This document shows positions 7,690 through 16,548 of a stretch of DNA of 62,251 nucleotides, piece by piece (within the stretch, counting starts at the first letter, position 1; each line of letters opens with the position of its first letter). The stretch comes from Flavobacterium shii (GTDB lineage Bacteria > Bacteroidota > Bacteroidia > Flavobacteriales > Flavobacteriaceae): assembly GCF_025847235.1 (NCBI RefSeq), contig NZ_JAOZEW010000030.1, positions 1-62,251 on the forward strand, read 5' to 3'. The notes below the pieces were generated by a model. It made no database searches and had not been told where the DNA came from. It saw only the letters and a list, made by a program, of their open reading frames with translations. Position numbers and translations under genes: made by a program.

Positions 7690-9690
7690 ATGGCATTAGA
7701 TTCAAAAATTCCACACGGCCCAATATCGGACAAATGGACAGATTATAAAGATCATATTAATTTAGTAAACCCTGCTAACAAACGTAATTTAGATATTATC
7801 ATTGTTGGTACAGGTTTGGCTGGAGGTTCAGCTGCGGCTACTTTAGCTGAGCAGGGATATAACGTAAAAGCTTTTTGTTTTCAGGATTCACCAAGACGTG
7901 CGCACTCTATTGCGGCACAAGGTGGTATCAATGCAGCAAAAAACTATAAAGGTGATGGTGACTCAGTTTACAGATTGTTTTATGATACTGTAAAAGGTGG
8001 TGACTACCGTGCGCGTGAAGCAAACGTTCACCGTTTGGCTGAAGTTTCGGCTAATATTATTGACCAATGTGTGGCTCAAGGGGTTCCATTGGCAAGAGAG
8101 TACGGTGGTCTTTTAGATAACCGTTCTTTTGGAGGAACTTTGGTTTCTCGTACTTTTTATGCACAAGGACAAACAGGACAACAATTATTGTTAGGAGCTT
8201 ATTCTGCAATGAACCGTCAGATTGGTCGTGGAAAAATAAAAATGTACAACCGTCACGAAATGCTAGATATAGTTATCGTAAACGGAAAAGCGAGAGGAAT
8301 TATCGCTCGTAACTTAGTTACTGGAGAAATAGAAAGACATTCTGCTCACGCAGTAGTAGTAGGTTCTGGAGGATACGGAAACGTGTTTTTCTTGTCGACT
8401 AACGCTATGGGAAGTAACGCAACAGCAGCTTGGAAAATACATAAAAAAGGAGCGTTTTTTGCAAATCCTTGTTATACACAAATTCACCCAACTTGTATTC
8501 CGGTTTCAGGAGATCACCAGTCTAAATTGACTTTGATGTCTGAGTCGTTACGTAATGATGGTCGTATTTGGGTTCCTGCAAAACAAGAAGATGCTAAAGC
8601 AATCCGTGAAGGAAAGAAAAAAGCAACTGATTTATCTGAGGCTGAAAGAGATTATTTCTTAGAAAGAAGATATCCTGCTTTTGGTAATTTAGTACCTCGT
8701 GACGTAGCGTCTCGTGCTGCAAAAGAAAGATGTGATGCTGGTTTTGGTGTTAACAAAACTGGAGAAGCTGTTTACTTAGATTTCGCAGCAGCAATTAAAC
8801 GTTACGGAACTGAAGAAGCTTTTGTAAAAGGTTTAGATGCTAATGATGCTACATTGGTAACTAAATTAGGAGCTGAAATCGTGAAAAGTAAATACGGAAA
8901 CTTATTCCAAATGTATTACAAAATCGTCGATGAAGATCCTTATACTACACCAATGATGATTTACCCAGCGGTTCACTACACAATGGGTGGAACTTGGGTT
9001 GATTATAACTTAATGACTACAATTCCTGGATGTTTCTCAATCGGGGAGTCTAACTTCTCTGATCACGGTGCAAACAGACTTGGAGCTTCTGCTTTAATGC
9101 AAGGTTTAGCTGATGGATATTTCGTATTACCTTATACTATTGGAGATTATCTTGCTCCGGATATTAAAATGGGAGAAATTTCTACAGATTTACCAGAATT
9201 CGTAGCAGCAGAAAAAGAAGTAAAAGATCAAATCGATAGATTTATCAATAATAAAGGAACTCATTCTGTAGATTATTTCCATAAGAAATTAGGAAAAATC
9301 ATGTGGGATAAAGTTGGTATGGCTCGTAATGCTAAAGGTTTATCTGAGGCTATTGTTGAGATTGCTGCTTTACGTGAGGAGTTTTATAAAGATGTAAAAG
9401 TGCCAGGAAGCGCTAACGAATTTAATCAGGAATTAGAGAAAGCGACACGTGTTGCCGATTTCTTAGAATTAGGAGAATTGTTTGCGAAAGATGCTTTACA
9501 CCGTAACGAATCTTGTGGTGGTCACTTCCGTGAGGAGTACCAAACAGAAGAAGGAGAAGCACTTCGTGACGATGAGAATTTTGCATACGTTGCAGCTTGG
9601 GAATACAAAGGAAAACCAAGTGATGCCGTATTGCACAAAGAACCTCTAGTTTATGAAAACATTAAATTAGTACAGCGTAGTTACAAATAG
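7690..9690 (+). CDS. sdhA: Succinate dehydrogenase/fumarate reductase flavoprotein subunit
   Basis: 666 aa. Oxidises succinate to fumarate on the cytoplasmic face of complex II. The Rossmann FAD motif is at about 37-60 (IIIVGTGLAGGSAAATLAEQ). His72 in RRAHSIAAQGGINAA is the likely covalent FAD ligand. Active-site and FAD-binding motifs YTQIHPTCIP and DHGANRLGASALMQG follow. The length fits the long form found with single-subunit cytochrome b enzymes. It lies 11 nt after sdhC and 92 nt before sdhB. Confidence 0.96.
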   Translation: MALDSKIPHGPISDKWTDYKDHINLVNPANKRNLDIIIVGTGLAGGSAAATLAEQGYNVKAFCFQDSPRRAHSIAAQGGINAAKNYKGDGDSVYRLFYDTVKGGDYRAREANVHRLAEVSANIIDQCVAQGVPLAREYGGLLDNRSFGGTLVSRTFYAQGQTGQQLLLGAYSAMNRQIGRGKIKMYNRHEMLDIVIVNGKARGIIARNLVTGEIERHSAHAVVVGSGGYGNVFFLSTNAMGSNATAAWKIHKKGAFFANPCYTQIHPTCIPVSGDHQSKLTLMSESLRNDGRIWVPAKQEDAKAIREGKKKATDLSEAERDYFLERRYPAFGNLVPRDVASRAAKERCDAGFGVNKTGEAVYLDFAAAIKRYGTEEAFVKGLDANDATLVTKLGAEIVKSKYGNLFQMYYKIVDEDPYTTPMMIYPAVHYTMGGTWVDYNLMTTIPGCFSIGESNFSDHGANRLGASALMQGLADGYFVLPYTIGDYLAPDIKMGEISTDLPEFVAAEKEVKDQIDRFINNKGTHSVDYFHKKLGKIMWDKVGMARNAKGLSEAIVEIAALREEFYKDVKVPGSANEFNQELEKATRVADFLELGELFAKDALHRNESCGGHFREEYQTEEGEALRDDENFAYVAAWEYKGKPSDAVLHKEPLVYENIKLVQRSYK

Positions 9691-9782
9691 CAATTAGTCT
9701 AAAGATAAAAGTCTTAAAGCCAAATGACTAAATGTTAGCTGACTTTCGACTTTCGACTTTATGACCTTCAAACTAAAACAGT
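9691..9782 (+). other. Repetitive spacer inside the sdh operon
   Basis: 92 nt between sdhA and sdhB, long for this operon. It contains tandem CGACTTT units (GACTTTCGACTTTCGACTTT) and near repeats of AAGTCTTAAAG and AAATGACTAAATG. No ORF or terminator is seen. It resembles the simple-sequence spacer between accB and accC. Confidence 0.5.
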
Positions 9783-10529
9783 ATGAAACTTACATTAAAA
9801 ATATGGCGTCAGAAAAACGCCCAAGATAAAGGGGGAATTGTTGATTACCCAATCGACGGAATCGAACCAGATATGTCTTTCCTTGAAATGCTTGATGTTC
9901 TTAACGAACAATTAATCAACAAAGGAGAAGAGCCAGTAGCATTTGATCACGATTGTCGTGAAGGAATCTGTGGTATGTGTTCATTATTCATCAATGGAGA
10001 AGCACACGGACCAGATAGAGGAGTAACTACTTGTCAGTTACACATGCGTATGTTTAAAGATGGTGATACGATTTTTATCGAGCCATTTAGAGCAAAAGCT
10101 TTCCCAGTAATTAAAGATTTAGTTGTTGATAGAAGTTCTTTTGATAGAATTCAACATGCAGGAGGATTTGTTTCTGTAAATACTTCAGGTAATACAATTG
10201 ATGCAAATACAATTCCGATTAACAAACACGATGCAGATAAGTCTTTTGATGCTGCTGCTTGTATTGGTTGTGGAGCTTGTGTTGCAACTTGTAAAAACTC
10301 ATCGGCAATGTTATTCGTTGCTGCAAAAGTATCTCAATATGCTTTATTACCTCAAGGTAAGATAGAAGCTGTTGATCGTGTTTTAAACATGGTACACCAG
10401 ATGGATCACGAAGGTTTTGGTAACTGTACTAACACTGGAGCTTGTGAAGTAGAATGTCCTAAAGGAATTTCTCTTGAAAATATAGCACGTATGAACCGTG
10501 AGTATTTATCTGCAAGTTTAAAAGGATAA
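9783..10529 (+). CDS. sdhB: Succinate dehydrogenase iron-sulfur subunit
   Basis: 248 aa, relaying electrons from SdhA to SdhC through three iron-sulfur clusters. The [2Fe-2S] ligands are Cys58, Cys63, Cys66 and Cys84 (DCREGICGMC...TTC). The C-terminal half has CIGCGACVATC and CTNTGACEVECP, which supply the [4Fe-4S] and [3Fe-4S] clusters. The order sdhC-sdhA-sdhB and the following 10-bp terminator complete the operon. Confidence 0.96.
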   Translation: MKLTLKIWRQKNAQDKGGIVDYPIDGIEPDMSFLEMLDVLNEQLINKGEEPVAFDHDCREGICGMCSLFINGEAHGPDRGVTTCQLHMRMFKDGDTIFIEPFRAKAFPVIKDLVVDRSSFDRIQHAGGFVSVNTSGNTIDANTIPINKHDADKSFDAAACIGCGACVATCKNSSAMLFVAAKVSQYALLPQGKIEAVDRVLNMVHQMDHEGFGNCTNTGACEVECPKGISLENIARMNREYLSASLKG

Positions 10530-10552
10530 AAATAAAATACAATTTAGTTTTT

Positions 10553-10591
10553 ATAAAAAACGCATTCGCCGCGGCGAATGCGTTTTTTTTT
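10553..10591 (+). terminator. sdhCAB terminator
   Basis: CGCATTCGCC and GGCGAATGCG arms (10 bp, 2-nt loop) with a T run of about nine lie 30 nt after sdhB. Confidence 0.9.
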
Positions 10592-10636
10592 GTTTCTTGG
10601 TGTCTTGTTATTATGTTTTATTGAGGTCTGATTATG

Positions 10637-10934
10637 AATTGCCTCCTGCTTTAGCTGGAGGTTGAAGTATTGATAATGAAAGATGGCTTTAGCCAAAATG
10701 TTATATTATTTCGGCTAAAGCCATCCTTTTTTTCTTTTTATTCCTCCAGCTAAAGCACAATGTCATTAAGTTAAGCCTTTTTGAGCTAATTATGGTTAAT
10801 TGTTTTCTCGCAAAGGCGCAAAAGCGCAAAGATTTTAGACGTAAACTTGGCGACTTTGCGTGAGATTTATTCGGTACAGTATTGTAGTTTTTTTTTCTTA
10901 ACTTAATGACATTGAGCTAAAGCAGGAGGCAATT
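10637..10934. mobile_element. MITE-like non-coding element with perfect 20-bp inverted ends
   Basis: The ends AATTGCCTCCTGCTTTAGCT (10637-10656) and its exact complement (10915-10934) bound 298 bp without an ORF. Nested arms are also exact: CTTTAGCTGGAGG 10649-10661 with 10743-10755, and GATGGCTTTAGCC 10682-10694 with 10713-10725. An 18-bp tag (CTTAACTTAATGACATTG) occurs in both orientations inside (10758-10775 and 10897-10914) and again at 56-73. No transposase is present, so any movement would need help from elsewhere. It could instead be several stacked repeats. Confidence 0.6.
10803..10872. repeat. Interspersed repeat with CTCGCAAAG arms
   Basis: TCTCGCAAAG near 10804 and CTTTGCGTGAGA near 10855 form imperfect arms around GCGCAAAAGCGCAAAG. 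It lies inside the larger inverted-repeat element and looks like a separate small repeat nested there. Confidence 0.5.
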
Positions 10935-11061
10935 GAAAATAAGAGTAGAGGAATTAGACTTTTAGAAATCTTTATAATTTGTTACTTCAAAGATTTGAGA
11001 TAATAAGCGTAATTCATGTTTAATACTATCATTTTTTGCTTTGTTAATTTTTGAGGCAGTT

Positions 11062-13365
11062 TTATTCGTAATATAATTGAGAGGCGCTTATTTCTTGCTT
11101 TTCTTTACCTTCTTGTCGGATAAAGCATTGAAGTGTTGAACTTCCTGCGGCATCAAAATAACTGATGTTTATCTTGTGAAATCCTTTTTCGAGTTTTGCT
11201 GCTCCGAAGGCTTCATTAATCCAATGTCTTTCATCGTTATCAACAATAAGCTGATTATCTATAAATAATTTGGCCCCATCATCTACAATAGTAGAAAGCT
11301 CGTATTGTGCGGTTTCGGGAATATAGATATAGCCTTCAAATTTTAAACCCATATATAGGTTCTCTTTTGATTTGTATCTTTTCATTTCGATTACGCCTTC
11401 GTGAATTCCAGATTTTGTAAATTTTATAGTATCGAGTTCCAGTGTTTGTTGAACGAGTTTATTGGTGTAGGAATATTTCAAGCCATTTTTAGTAGGCTTA
11501 ATAGCCAAAGCTGGTTGAGTTTCAGAATTTTTAACGGAAATTGTAGTAATAGAACTTCTTCTTCCGCTAGGGCTTATTTGGACTACTTTTATATTTCTAA
11601 ATTCTCCTTTCGGAATATAAACCGTAACAGGTTTTGTGTATTTGCTGGCTGTTTCATCTGGATTATAACCGTCGATAGTATAAAAAATTTGTCCGTTTTT
11701 AATTGTTGGTTGCATCTCTAATATATATTTAGAAGCTACAATTGCGGTATCCTGAATCCCAAATGGAGTAGGAACTTTATAAAGTCTTTTTTGTGATTCT
11801 AATTTTTCTATATGATGCGGAAATCTTTTCAGCATTAAATTCGGATAATTTTTATTCTTCGTTTCTGTCCAAGCTATTTCTGCAAATGGAAACAATCTAG
11901 GGTAAAGCATATAATTTAGCTTTGCTGGACTAGTTACATATTCTGACCAAATATTTGCCTGAACTCCGTGAATGTATTTTTGTTGTTCTATTGTTAAGCT
12001 ATCTACAGGAGTAGGGTTGTAGTTATATACTTCGTGAACGGTGGTTAATCGACCGACAGATAATGGTTCTTGCAAAGAATAGCCTTGATTATGATCAAAA
12101 TACACATAATCTTCAGGAGTCATTACCACTTTGTGTTTATCTCTGGCAGCAGCAATTCCGCCAGATTCTCCACGCCATGACATAACCGCAGCATTAGGAG
12201 CAAGACCACCTTCTAGAATTTCGTCCCATCCAAAAATCTGCCTTCCGTTTGCATTTAGAAACTTTTCCATGCGTTTGATAAAATAACTTTGTAGTTCATG
12301 TTCGTTTTTTAAGCCAAGGTCTTTTATTCTTTTTTGACAATTTGGACATTTCTCCCATCGTGATTTTGGACATTCGTCTCCGCCAATATGTATGTATTCA
12401 CTAGGAAAAAGTGTCATTACTTCTTTTAAAACATCTTCTAAGAAAATAAAAGTTTCTTCTTTGCCTGCGCAAAAAACATCTTCGAAAACGCCCCAAGATT
12501 CAATTACTTTTAAGTCTGTAGACGGAAAGCAAGCTAAGTTTGGGTAAGCGGCTACAGCGGCAGATGCGTGTCCTGGCATTTCGATTTCGGGAATAACGTT
12601 TACAAAATGCTCTTCGGCAAACTTTACGACATCTTTTATCTCTTCTTGTGTATAGTATCCTCCGTACGGAATGTTATCAAAAAATCTAGGGAATCTTTCG
12701 AATTTGTTACCTACAAGTGTTTGTGCTCTTTTGGATCCGATTTCGGTAAGCTTAGGGTATTTTTTTATTTCGATTCTCCAGCCTTGATCATCGGTTAAAT
12801 GCCAATGAAAATTATTTAGTTTGTAATAAGACATTTGTGCAATGAAATCTTTAATTACATCTGCCGAGAAAAAGTGTCGACACACATCGAGATGTAATCC
12901 TCTATATGGGTATCTAGGCTGGTCGATAATTTCGACGCATGGTAATTTAATCTGTGAACTTACAGTTAGGTTATTTGGTAAAAGCTGTAGTAAACTTTGT
13001 ACTGCGTAAAATAGCCCTTGTTCTTGACCAGTAACAAAAATACCTTTTTTGGTGATATTTATTTTGTAAGCTTCTTTATCTTCTTTTGCGGAAGCGGGTT
13101 CTGTTGTAAATTGAACCAAAATGCCTGCTTTCTTTTTAGGAGTGTTTTTGTTTATAACAGATTCAAAAAGCTGAGCTGTTTTGAGTTCTTTGAGAGTGTA
13201 TTTGTTATTCTTGAAAACAATTTTTATTTGTCCTTTTATGGCGATACTATCACCTGTTGCTTTGTGAAAATTTGGTGCGGGAATTATAGTTGTATTGTTT
13301 AAATATTCTTGGGCATTCCCTAATGAATAGCACAATATTAAAATAAATAGGAGGATTTTTTTCAT
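11062..13365 (-). CDS. Secreted beta-N-acetylhexosaminidase, GH20
   Basis: 767 aa. Cleaves terminal N-acetylglucosamine or N-acetylgalactosamine from oligosaccharides by substrate-assisted catalysis. A signal peptide ends near residue 18 (LCYSLGNAQ), followed by a GH20b-type N-terminal domain, then the GH20 barrel with the catalytic pair Asp330-Glu331 in HIGGDECPKSRW. C-terminal to it are a chitobiase-type beta domain (TIDGYNPDETASKYTKP) and a PA14-like region (YELSTIVDDGAKLFIDNQ). The exit is probably to the periplasm or cell surface. It is divergent from the DeoR regulator and carries the locus TTGCAA operator, which ties it to chitin-type or amino-sugar oligomers. Confidence 0.93.
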   Translation of the reverse strand: MKKILLFILILCYSLGNAQEYLNNTTIIPAPNFHKATGDSIAIKGQIKIVFKNNKYTLKELKTAQLFESVINKNTPKKKAGILVQFTTEPASAKEDKEAYKINITKKGIFVTGQEQGLFYAVQSLLQLLPNNLTVSSQIKLPCVEIIDQPRYPYRGLHLDVCRHFFSADVIKDFIAQMSYYKLNNFHWHLTDDQGWRIEIKKYPKLTEIGSKRAQTLVGNKFERFPRFFDNIPYGGYYTQEEIKDVVKFAEEHFVNVIPEIEMPGHASAAVAAYPNLACFPSTDLKVIESWGVFEDVFCAGKEETFIFLEDVLKEVMTLFPSEYIHIGGDECPKSRWEKCPNCQKRIKDLGLKNEHELQSYFIKRMEKFLNANGRQIFGWDEILEGGLAPNAAVMSWRGESGGIAAARDKHKVVMTPEDYVYFDHNQGYSLQEPLSVGRLTTVHEVYNYNPTPVDSLTIEQQKYIHGVQANIWSEYVTSPAKLNYMLYPRLFPFAEIAWTETKNKNYPNLMLKRFPHHIEKLESQKRLYKVPTPFGIQDTAIVASKYILEMQPTIKNGQIFYTIDGYNPDETASKYTKPVTVYIPKGEFRNIKVVQISPSGRRSSITTISVKNSETQPALAIKPTKNGLKYSYTNKLVQQTLELDTIKFTKSGIHEGVIEMKRYKSKENLYMGLKFEGYIYIPETAQYELSTIVDDGAKLFIDNQLIVDNDERHWINEAFGAAKLEKGFHKINISYFDAAGSSTLQCFIRQEGKEKQEISASQLYYE

Positions 13366-13390
13366 GTTAGTTTTTTTGGTTGGTTAAAAG

Positions 13391-13398
13391 CAAATTTA
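13391..13398 (-). promoter_or_regulatory. -7 box of the GH20 gene
   Basis: CAAATTTA reads TAAATTTG on the minus strand, a perfect TAnnTTTG box 26 nt upstream of the ATG at 13365. No clear -33 TTG is seen; the paired TTGCAA operator lies about 29 bp further upstream. Confidence 0.45.
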
Positions 13399-13426
13399 AA
13401 GTTTATAGTGATCTAAATTTGTTGTT

Positions 13427-13443
13427 TTGCAAAAAAATTGCAC
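13427..13443. promoter_or_regulatory. Candidate operator, GH20 promoter
   Basis: TTGCAA (13427-13432) and TTGCAC (13438-13443) are exactly 11 bp apart, as in the arrays before both susC genes and before deoR. Confidence 0.55.
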
Positions 13444-13515
13444 TGTGTATTTTTGTGTTTAATGTGTTGTAAATGATAATATTGTGTTATTTGTGCGCGA
13501 GTTTTTTATTCCGGC

Positions 13516-13532
13516 TAGCAATATTATTGCAT
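13516..13532. promoter_or_regulatory. Candidate operator, deoR-type promoter
   Basis: TAGCAA (13516-13521) and TTGCAT (13527-13532) are exactly 11 bp apart and end 8 bp before the TACATTTG box, in the -33 zone. This placement suits autorepression. Confidence 0.55.
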
Positions 13533-13540
13533 TAATTGTT

Positions 13541-13548
13541 TACATTTG
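13541..13548 (+). promoter_or_regulatory. -7 box of the deoR-type gene
   Basis: TACATTTG matches TAnnTTTG and lies 20 nt before the chosen ATG at 13569. It falls inside the longer reading frame that opens at 13536, which argues for the shorter protein. Confidence 0.5.
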
Positions 13549-13568
13549 TTATAATAAAAAGAAGCCGC

Positions 13569-14342
13569 ATGAATGATAATGAATTGGTAAATTACACTAA
13601 GGAAGAAAGAAAAGCTCATATTTTAAAAGAGATTAATTTACATACCCGAGTGAGTTTTGACACACTTTCAAACCAGTTATTTGTTTCAGAAGATACCATA
13701 AGAAGAGATATAAATGAGTTGGAATCTGAATCATTATTGATAAAAGTTAAGGGAGGTGCAATGACAAAAGCCTACCACCATTCTTCGGTAACACAGACCT
13801 ATGCAGGTGAATCTAAACAAATAATTGCTAAAAAAACTGTTGGATTACTTCATGATGGAATGGTTTTATTACTTGGTGGTGGAACTACAATTAGAGAATT
13901 TATCCGATTAATTCCCAATGATTTAAATCTTACCGTTTTTACTGTTACCGTTTTGTCTGCTGTAGAACTTTTGGACAAACCCAATGTTAAAGTTATAATG
14001 ATTGGAGGTAGTATTTCGCCTTACAGTCAAATGTGTGTGAGTGGAGATGTTTATCATCAGTTAGCAAATATTAAAGTTGATTTATTAATTCTAGGAACAA
14101 ATGCATTAGATATTGCAGGAGGTTTTTCAGATTCTGACTGGGACACCGTCCAGGTAAAAAAGGCTATGATACAAGCTTCTCAAAAAACGGCAATCCTTAC
14201 AATATCTGAAAAATTAGATACTGTTTTAAAGATGAAAATCGCCAACTTATCCGAAGTAGATTTTGTTATAACTGAGGTTAATCCTAATCATGAAAAATTA
14301 CAATCGTATAAGCAGGCGGTTCCGAGTTTAACTTTCGTTTAA
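13569..14342 (+). CDS. DeoR/GlpR family transcriptional regulator
   Basis: 257 aa from the ATG at 13569; the longer frame opening at 13536 would overlap the promoter. The N-terminal winged helix is clear (KEERKAHILKEINL...VSEDTIRRDINELES...KVKGGAMT, the DeoR signature). The C-terminal DeoR sensor domain has LLLGGGTTIREFIRLI, usually a sugar-phosphate pocket, and LLILGTNALDIAGGFSDSD. It is divergent from GH20 and convergent with the catabolic operon, whose last gene overlaps its stop by 4 nt. It is the obvious local regulator, probably a repressor released by a phosphorylated intermediate such as KDPG (inference). Confidence 0.92.
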   Translation: MNDNELVNYTKEERKAHILKEINLHTRVSFDTLSNQLFVSEDTIRRDINELESESLLIKVKGGAMTKAYHHSSVTQTYAGESKQIIAKKTVGLLHDGMVLLLGGGTTIREFIRLIPNDLNLTVFTVTVLSAVELLDKPNVKVIMIGGSISPYSQMCVSGDVYHQLANIKVDLLILGTNALDIAGGFSDSDWDTVQVKKAMIQASQKTAILTISEKLDTVLKMKIANLSEVDFVITEVNPNHEKLQSYKQAVPSLTFV

Positions 14343-15409
14343 TCCCAATTCTTCATTAAGAAGTTTATCCAGTTTTGATGAAAGATGTTTTTTAAATCAT
14401 CTTCGGAGTATCCGTGAGTTCTAAAAATGAAAACTAATTTTTGCAAATCGGCTATGGTATTTAAATCATATGGTGTTTGTTCTGTTCCAAAAGCGCCATC
14501 GAGATCCGAACCTATGCCTACATGATTTGCATTTCCTGCTAGTTGACAAATGTGATCCATGTGTTTGAAAACCGTTTCCAGATTACATTGTGTATCAAAT
14601 GGGGTAGAAACGCCTCTTTGCCAATTGGAAACTAACATCCAGGCATCTAAGGCGCCTCCTATTATCGCACCCCTATTGATAAGTTCTTTAATTTGTTCAT
14701 CGCTATATTGTCGGTTATGATTTACCAGACTTCGGCAATTGTTATGGCTTGCCCAAATAGGACCATTATAATGGTCTAATGCTTGCCAAAAAGCATCATC
14801 GCATAAATGTGTTGCATCCAGAATTATATTTAAGCGTTCCATTTCTTTAAGGAGTTCAATTCCGTTTACTCCCATTTTTCCGGTAGAATCGGTTCCGTTG
14901 GCATAACGACCAGGTCCATAATGTGCAGGTCCAATAGCTCTTAATCCATAGTTGTATGCTTTTTCGACATAGGATATATCAATTATTGAGTCGGCACCTT
15001 CGAGACTTAAAATATAACCAATAGGTTTCTTATCGTTTGGAGTGCCATCATTCCATAATTCAATTTGTTTTTGAAGCGATTTTTTGTCTGTAATTGCAAA
15101 CATTTCTCCTTCTTCTTCCATGCATTTGTACCAAGAGAGCTGTGCTTGTGTTTGTGACCAGGCTTGTTGTGGTGAGTTCCACCCGGGAATTATACTGTCG
15201 GGTTTAACAAATCTTGCTATTTGAGTTGCTACAACAATGCCTATGTTTCCTTTTCTTAAATCGGGAAATGAAACAGTTGCTTTTTCTCTGTCGGGTTTGT
15301 CATTCATTCCTTTTTCTAAATGGCGCAGGGTTCTTACGTCATTCCTTAAATCTCTATTCCATTCCATAGCATTCATGCTTAGGTCCAGATGTGCATCGAA
15401 TATGAACAT
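14339..15409 (-). CDS. Peptidase M19 family amidohydrolase (dipeptidase-like)
   Basis: 356 aa. The M19 (renal dipeptidase) family hydrolyses dipeptides, often with a D-residue at the C-terminal side, using two zinc ions. The metal site is complete: His7 and Asp9 in DAHLD, Glu137 in SLEGAD, His201 in LDATHLCD and His222 in WASHNNCRS, plus Asp302 in IGSDLDG. No signal peptide, so cytoplasmic. It is the last gene of the operon, 19 nt after the PLP enzyme. Here it may release a D-configured amino acid, possibly by deacetylating N-acetyl-D-glucosaminate or splitting a conjugate; the true substrate is unknown. Confidence 0.88.
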   Translation of the reverse strand: MFIFDAHLDLSMNAMEWNRDLRNDVRTLRHLEKGMNDKPDREKATVSFPDLRKGNIGIVVATQIARFVKPDSIIPGWNSPQQAWSQTQAQLSWYKCMEEEGEMFAITDKKSLQKQIELWNDGTPNDKKPIGYILSLEGADSIIDISYVEKAYNYGLRAIGPAHYGPGRYANGTDSTGKMGVNGIELLKEMERLNIILDATHLCDDAFWQALDHYNGPIWASHNNCRSLVNHNRQYSDEQIKELINRGAIIGGALDAWMLVSNWQRGVSTPFDTQCNLETVFKHMDHICQLAGNANHVGIGSDLDGAFGTEQTPYDLNTIADLQKLVFIFRTHGYSEDDLKNIFHQNWINFLMKNWD

Positions 15410-15428
15410 AGTGTTGCAGTGTTTATTT

Positions 15429-16544
15429 TTAAATACTTATTTTTTTATTACGAGCCAGAACAGTCCATTCATCATAAATATCTCGCTGGGAGTTTACGAT
15501 TTGAACGGTTTCGTATAAAGCGCAGGTTGGGCAAATATGATAAGGGATCGCATAAATAGTTTCTCCTAATTTGTATTTTCTGTTTCCTTTGTTTTCAAGA
15601 ACCAAATGTTCTTCGGAATGTGATATTGGTATTAATTTATCATCATTTAAAATGGTTAAACGTTTGTCTAATGGATTTTCTGAAGCTACAGATTTGTATC
15701 CAATATCGATACATAAGGTGTTTTCTGTAGGTTTGGAAATAATTGTTCCCACTAATACTGCTGCGGGTTTAAAATTCTGCTCAGGTAAATTAGTTTGATA
15801 ATTAATGTCCCAGAATACAAATGTACCTGGGCTAGATTCTACATTTTCTTGAGTGGCATAAAACGGAAATGTATTGGAGCCACCAGCAATAATTTTTAGT
15901 TCATGACCTAACTTTTGCTTAAGCGTAGAAAGTTTATTGGTTATATGATTAAATGTATCCGATGCTTCTTGGGTTCTTTGCTCAATAGTGCCTTTTAAAT
16001 GACCATCGTAAATGTGTAATCCTAAAAAGTTAATGTTAGGTAACTGGGTTATGCTAATAACAAGATCTTCCCAATTGCTTTTAAAATCTACACCCGTTCT
16101 ATCCATTCCGGCATTTATGTCAAGATAGATATTTAGAGTTAGGTTGTAGTTTTTGCCTAGCTCAGATAATTCATTTGCCGTATCGATGTTGTCGACAATA
16201 GTTGAGAAATTAGGGCTAGAATATTTATGTAGTAACGTAATCCAGCGTTTTTGTTTTAATCCTGTGGGTTGGTAGGCTAGTAGTATATCTGAAACATTAT
16301 GAATGGCACACAATTCGACCTCGGCAATAGTGGCGCATTTTACTTTGTTTATCTTATATGTTTTATATAAATCCAGAATCTCTCCTAACTTATGTGTTTT
16401 TATATGTGGCCTTAATCTTTGAGTATTACCGTTTACAGATTCAATTAAGTGTTCGATATTGTATCGAATACGATCGACATAAAGCGCCAAAAAAGGTGTG
16501 TCTGTAAGTGTCTTAGGGTTTATTTTCCACCAATTATTTTCCAT
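15429..16544 (-). CDS. D-threonine aldolase/D-serine dehydratase-like PLP enzyme
   Basis: 371 aa, fold-type III (alanine racemase N-terminal barrel plus D-serine dehydratase-like C-terminal domain). The PLP lysine is probably Lys49 in RLRPHIKTHK. The C-terminal metal pair of the family is seen in ISHSEEHLVL and YHICPTCALYE. Members cleave or dehydrate beta-hydroxy D-amino acids. D-glucosaminate is such a compound (D at C2, hydroxyl at C3), and dehydration would give 2-keto-3-deoxygluconate, the natural substrate of the neighbouring kinase. Four nt separate it from the aldolase gene. D-threonine or D-serine remain alternative substrates. Confidence 0.88.
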   Translation of the reverse strand: MENNWWKINPKTLTDTPFLALYVDRIRYNIEHLIESVNGNTQRLRPHIKTHKLGEILDLYKTYKINKVKCATIAEVELCAIHNVSDILLAYQPTGLKQKRWITLLHKYSSPNFSTIVDNIDTANELSELGKNYNLTLNIYLDINAGMDRTGVDFKSNWEDLVISITQLPNINFLGLHIYDGHLKGTIEQRTQEASDTFNHITNKLSTLKQKLGHELKIIAGGSNTFPFYATQENVESSPGTFVFWDINYQTNLPEQNFKPAAVLVGTIISKPTENTLCIDIGYKSVASENPLDKRLTILNDDKLIPISHSEEHLVLENKGNRKYKLGETIYAIPYHICPTCALYETVQIVNSQRDIYDEWTVLARNKKISI

Positions 16545-16548
16545 GACT

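Noticed and set aside
13536..13568. Longer N-terminus of the DeoR protein
   Set aside because: These codons contain the TACATTTG promoter box, and DeoR proteins normally begin close to the helix-turn-helix.
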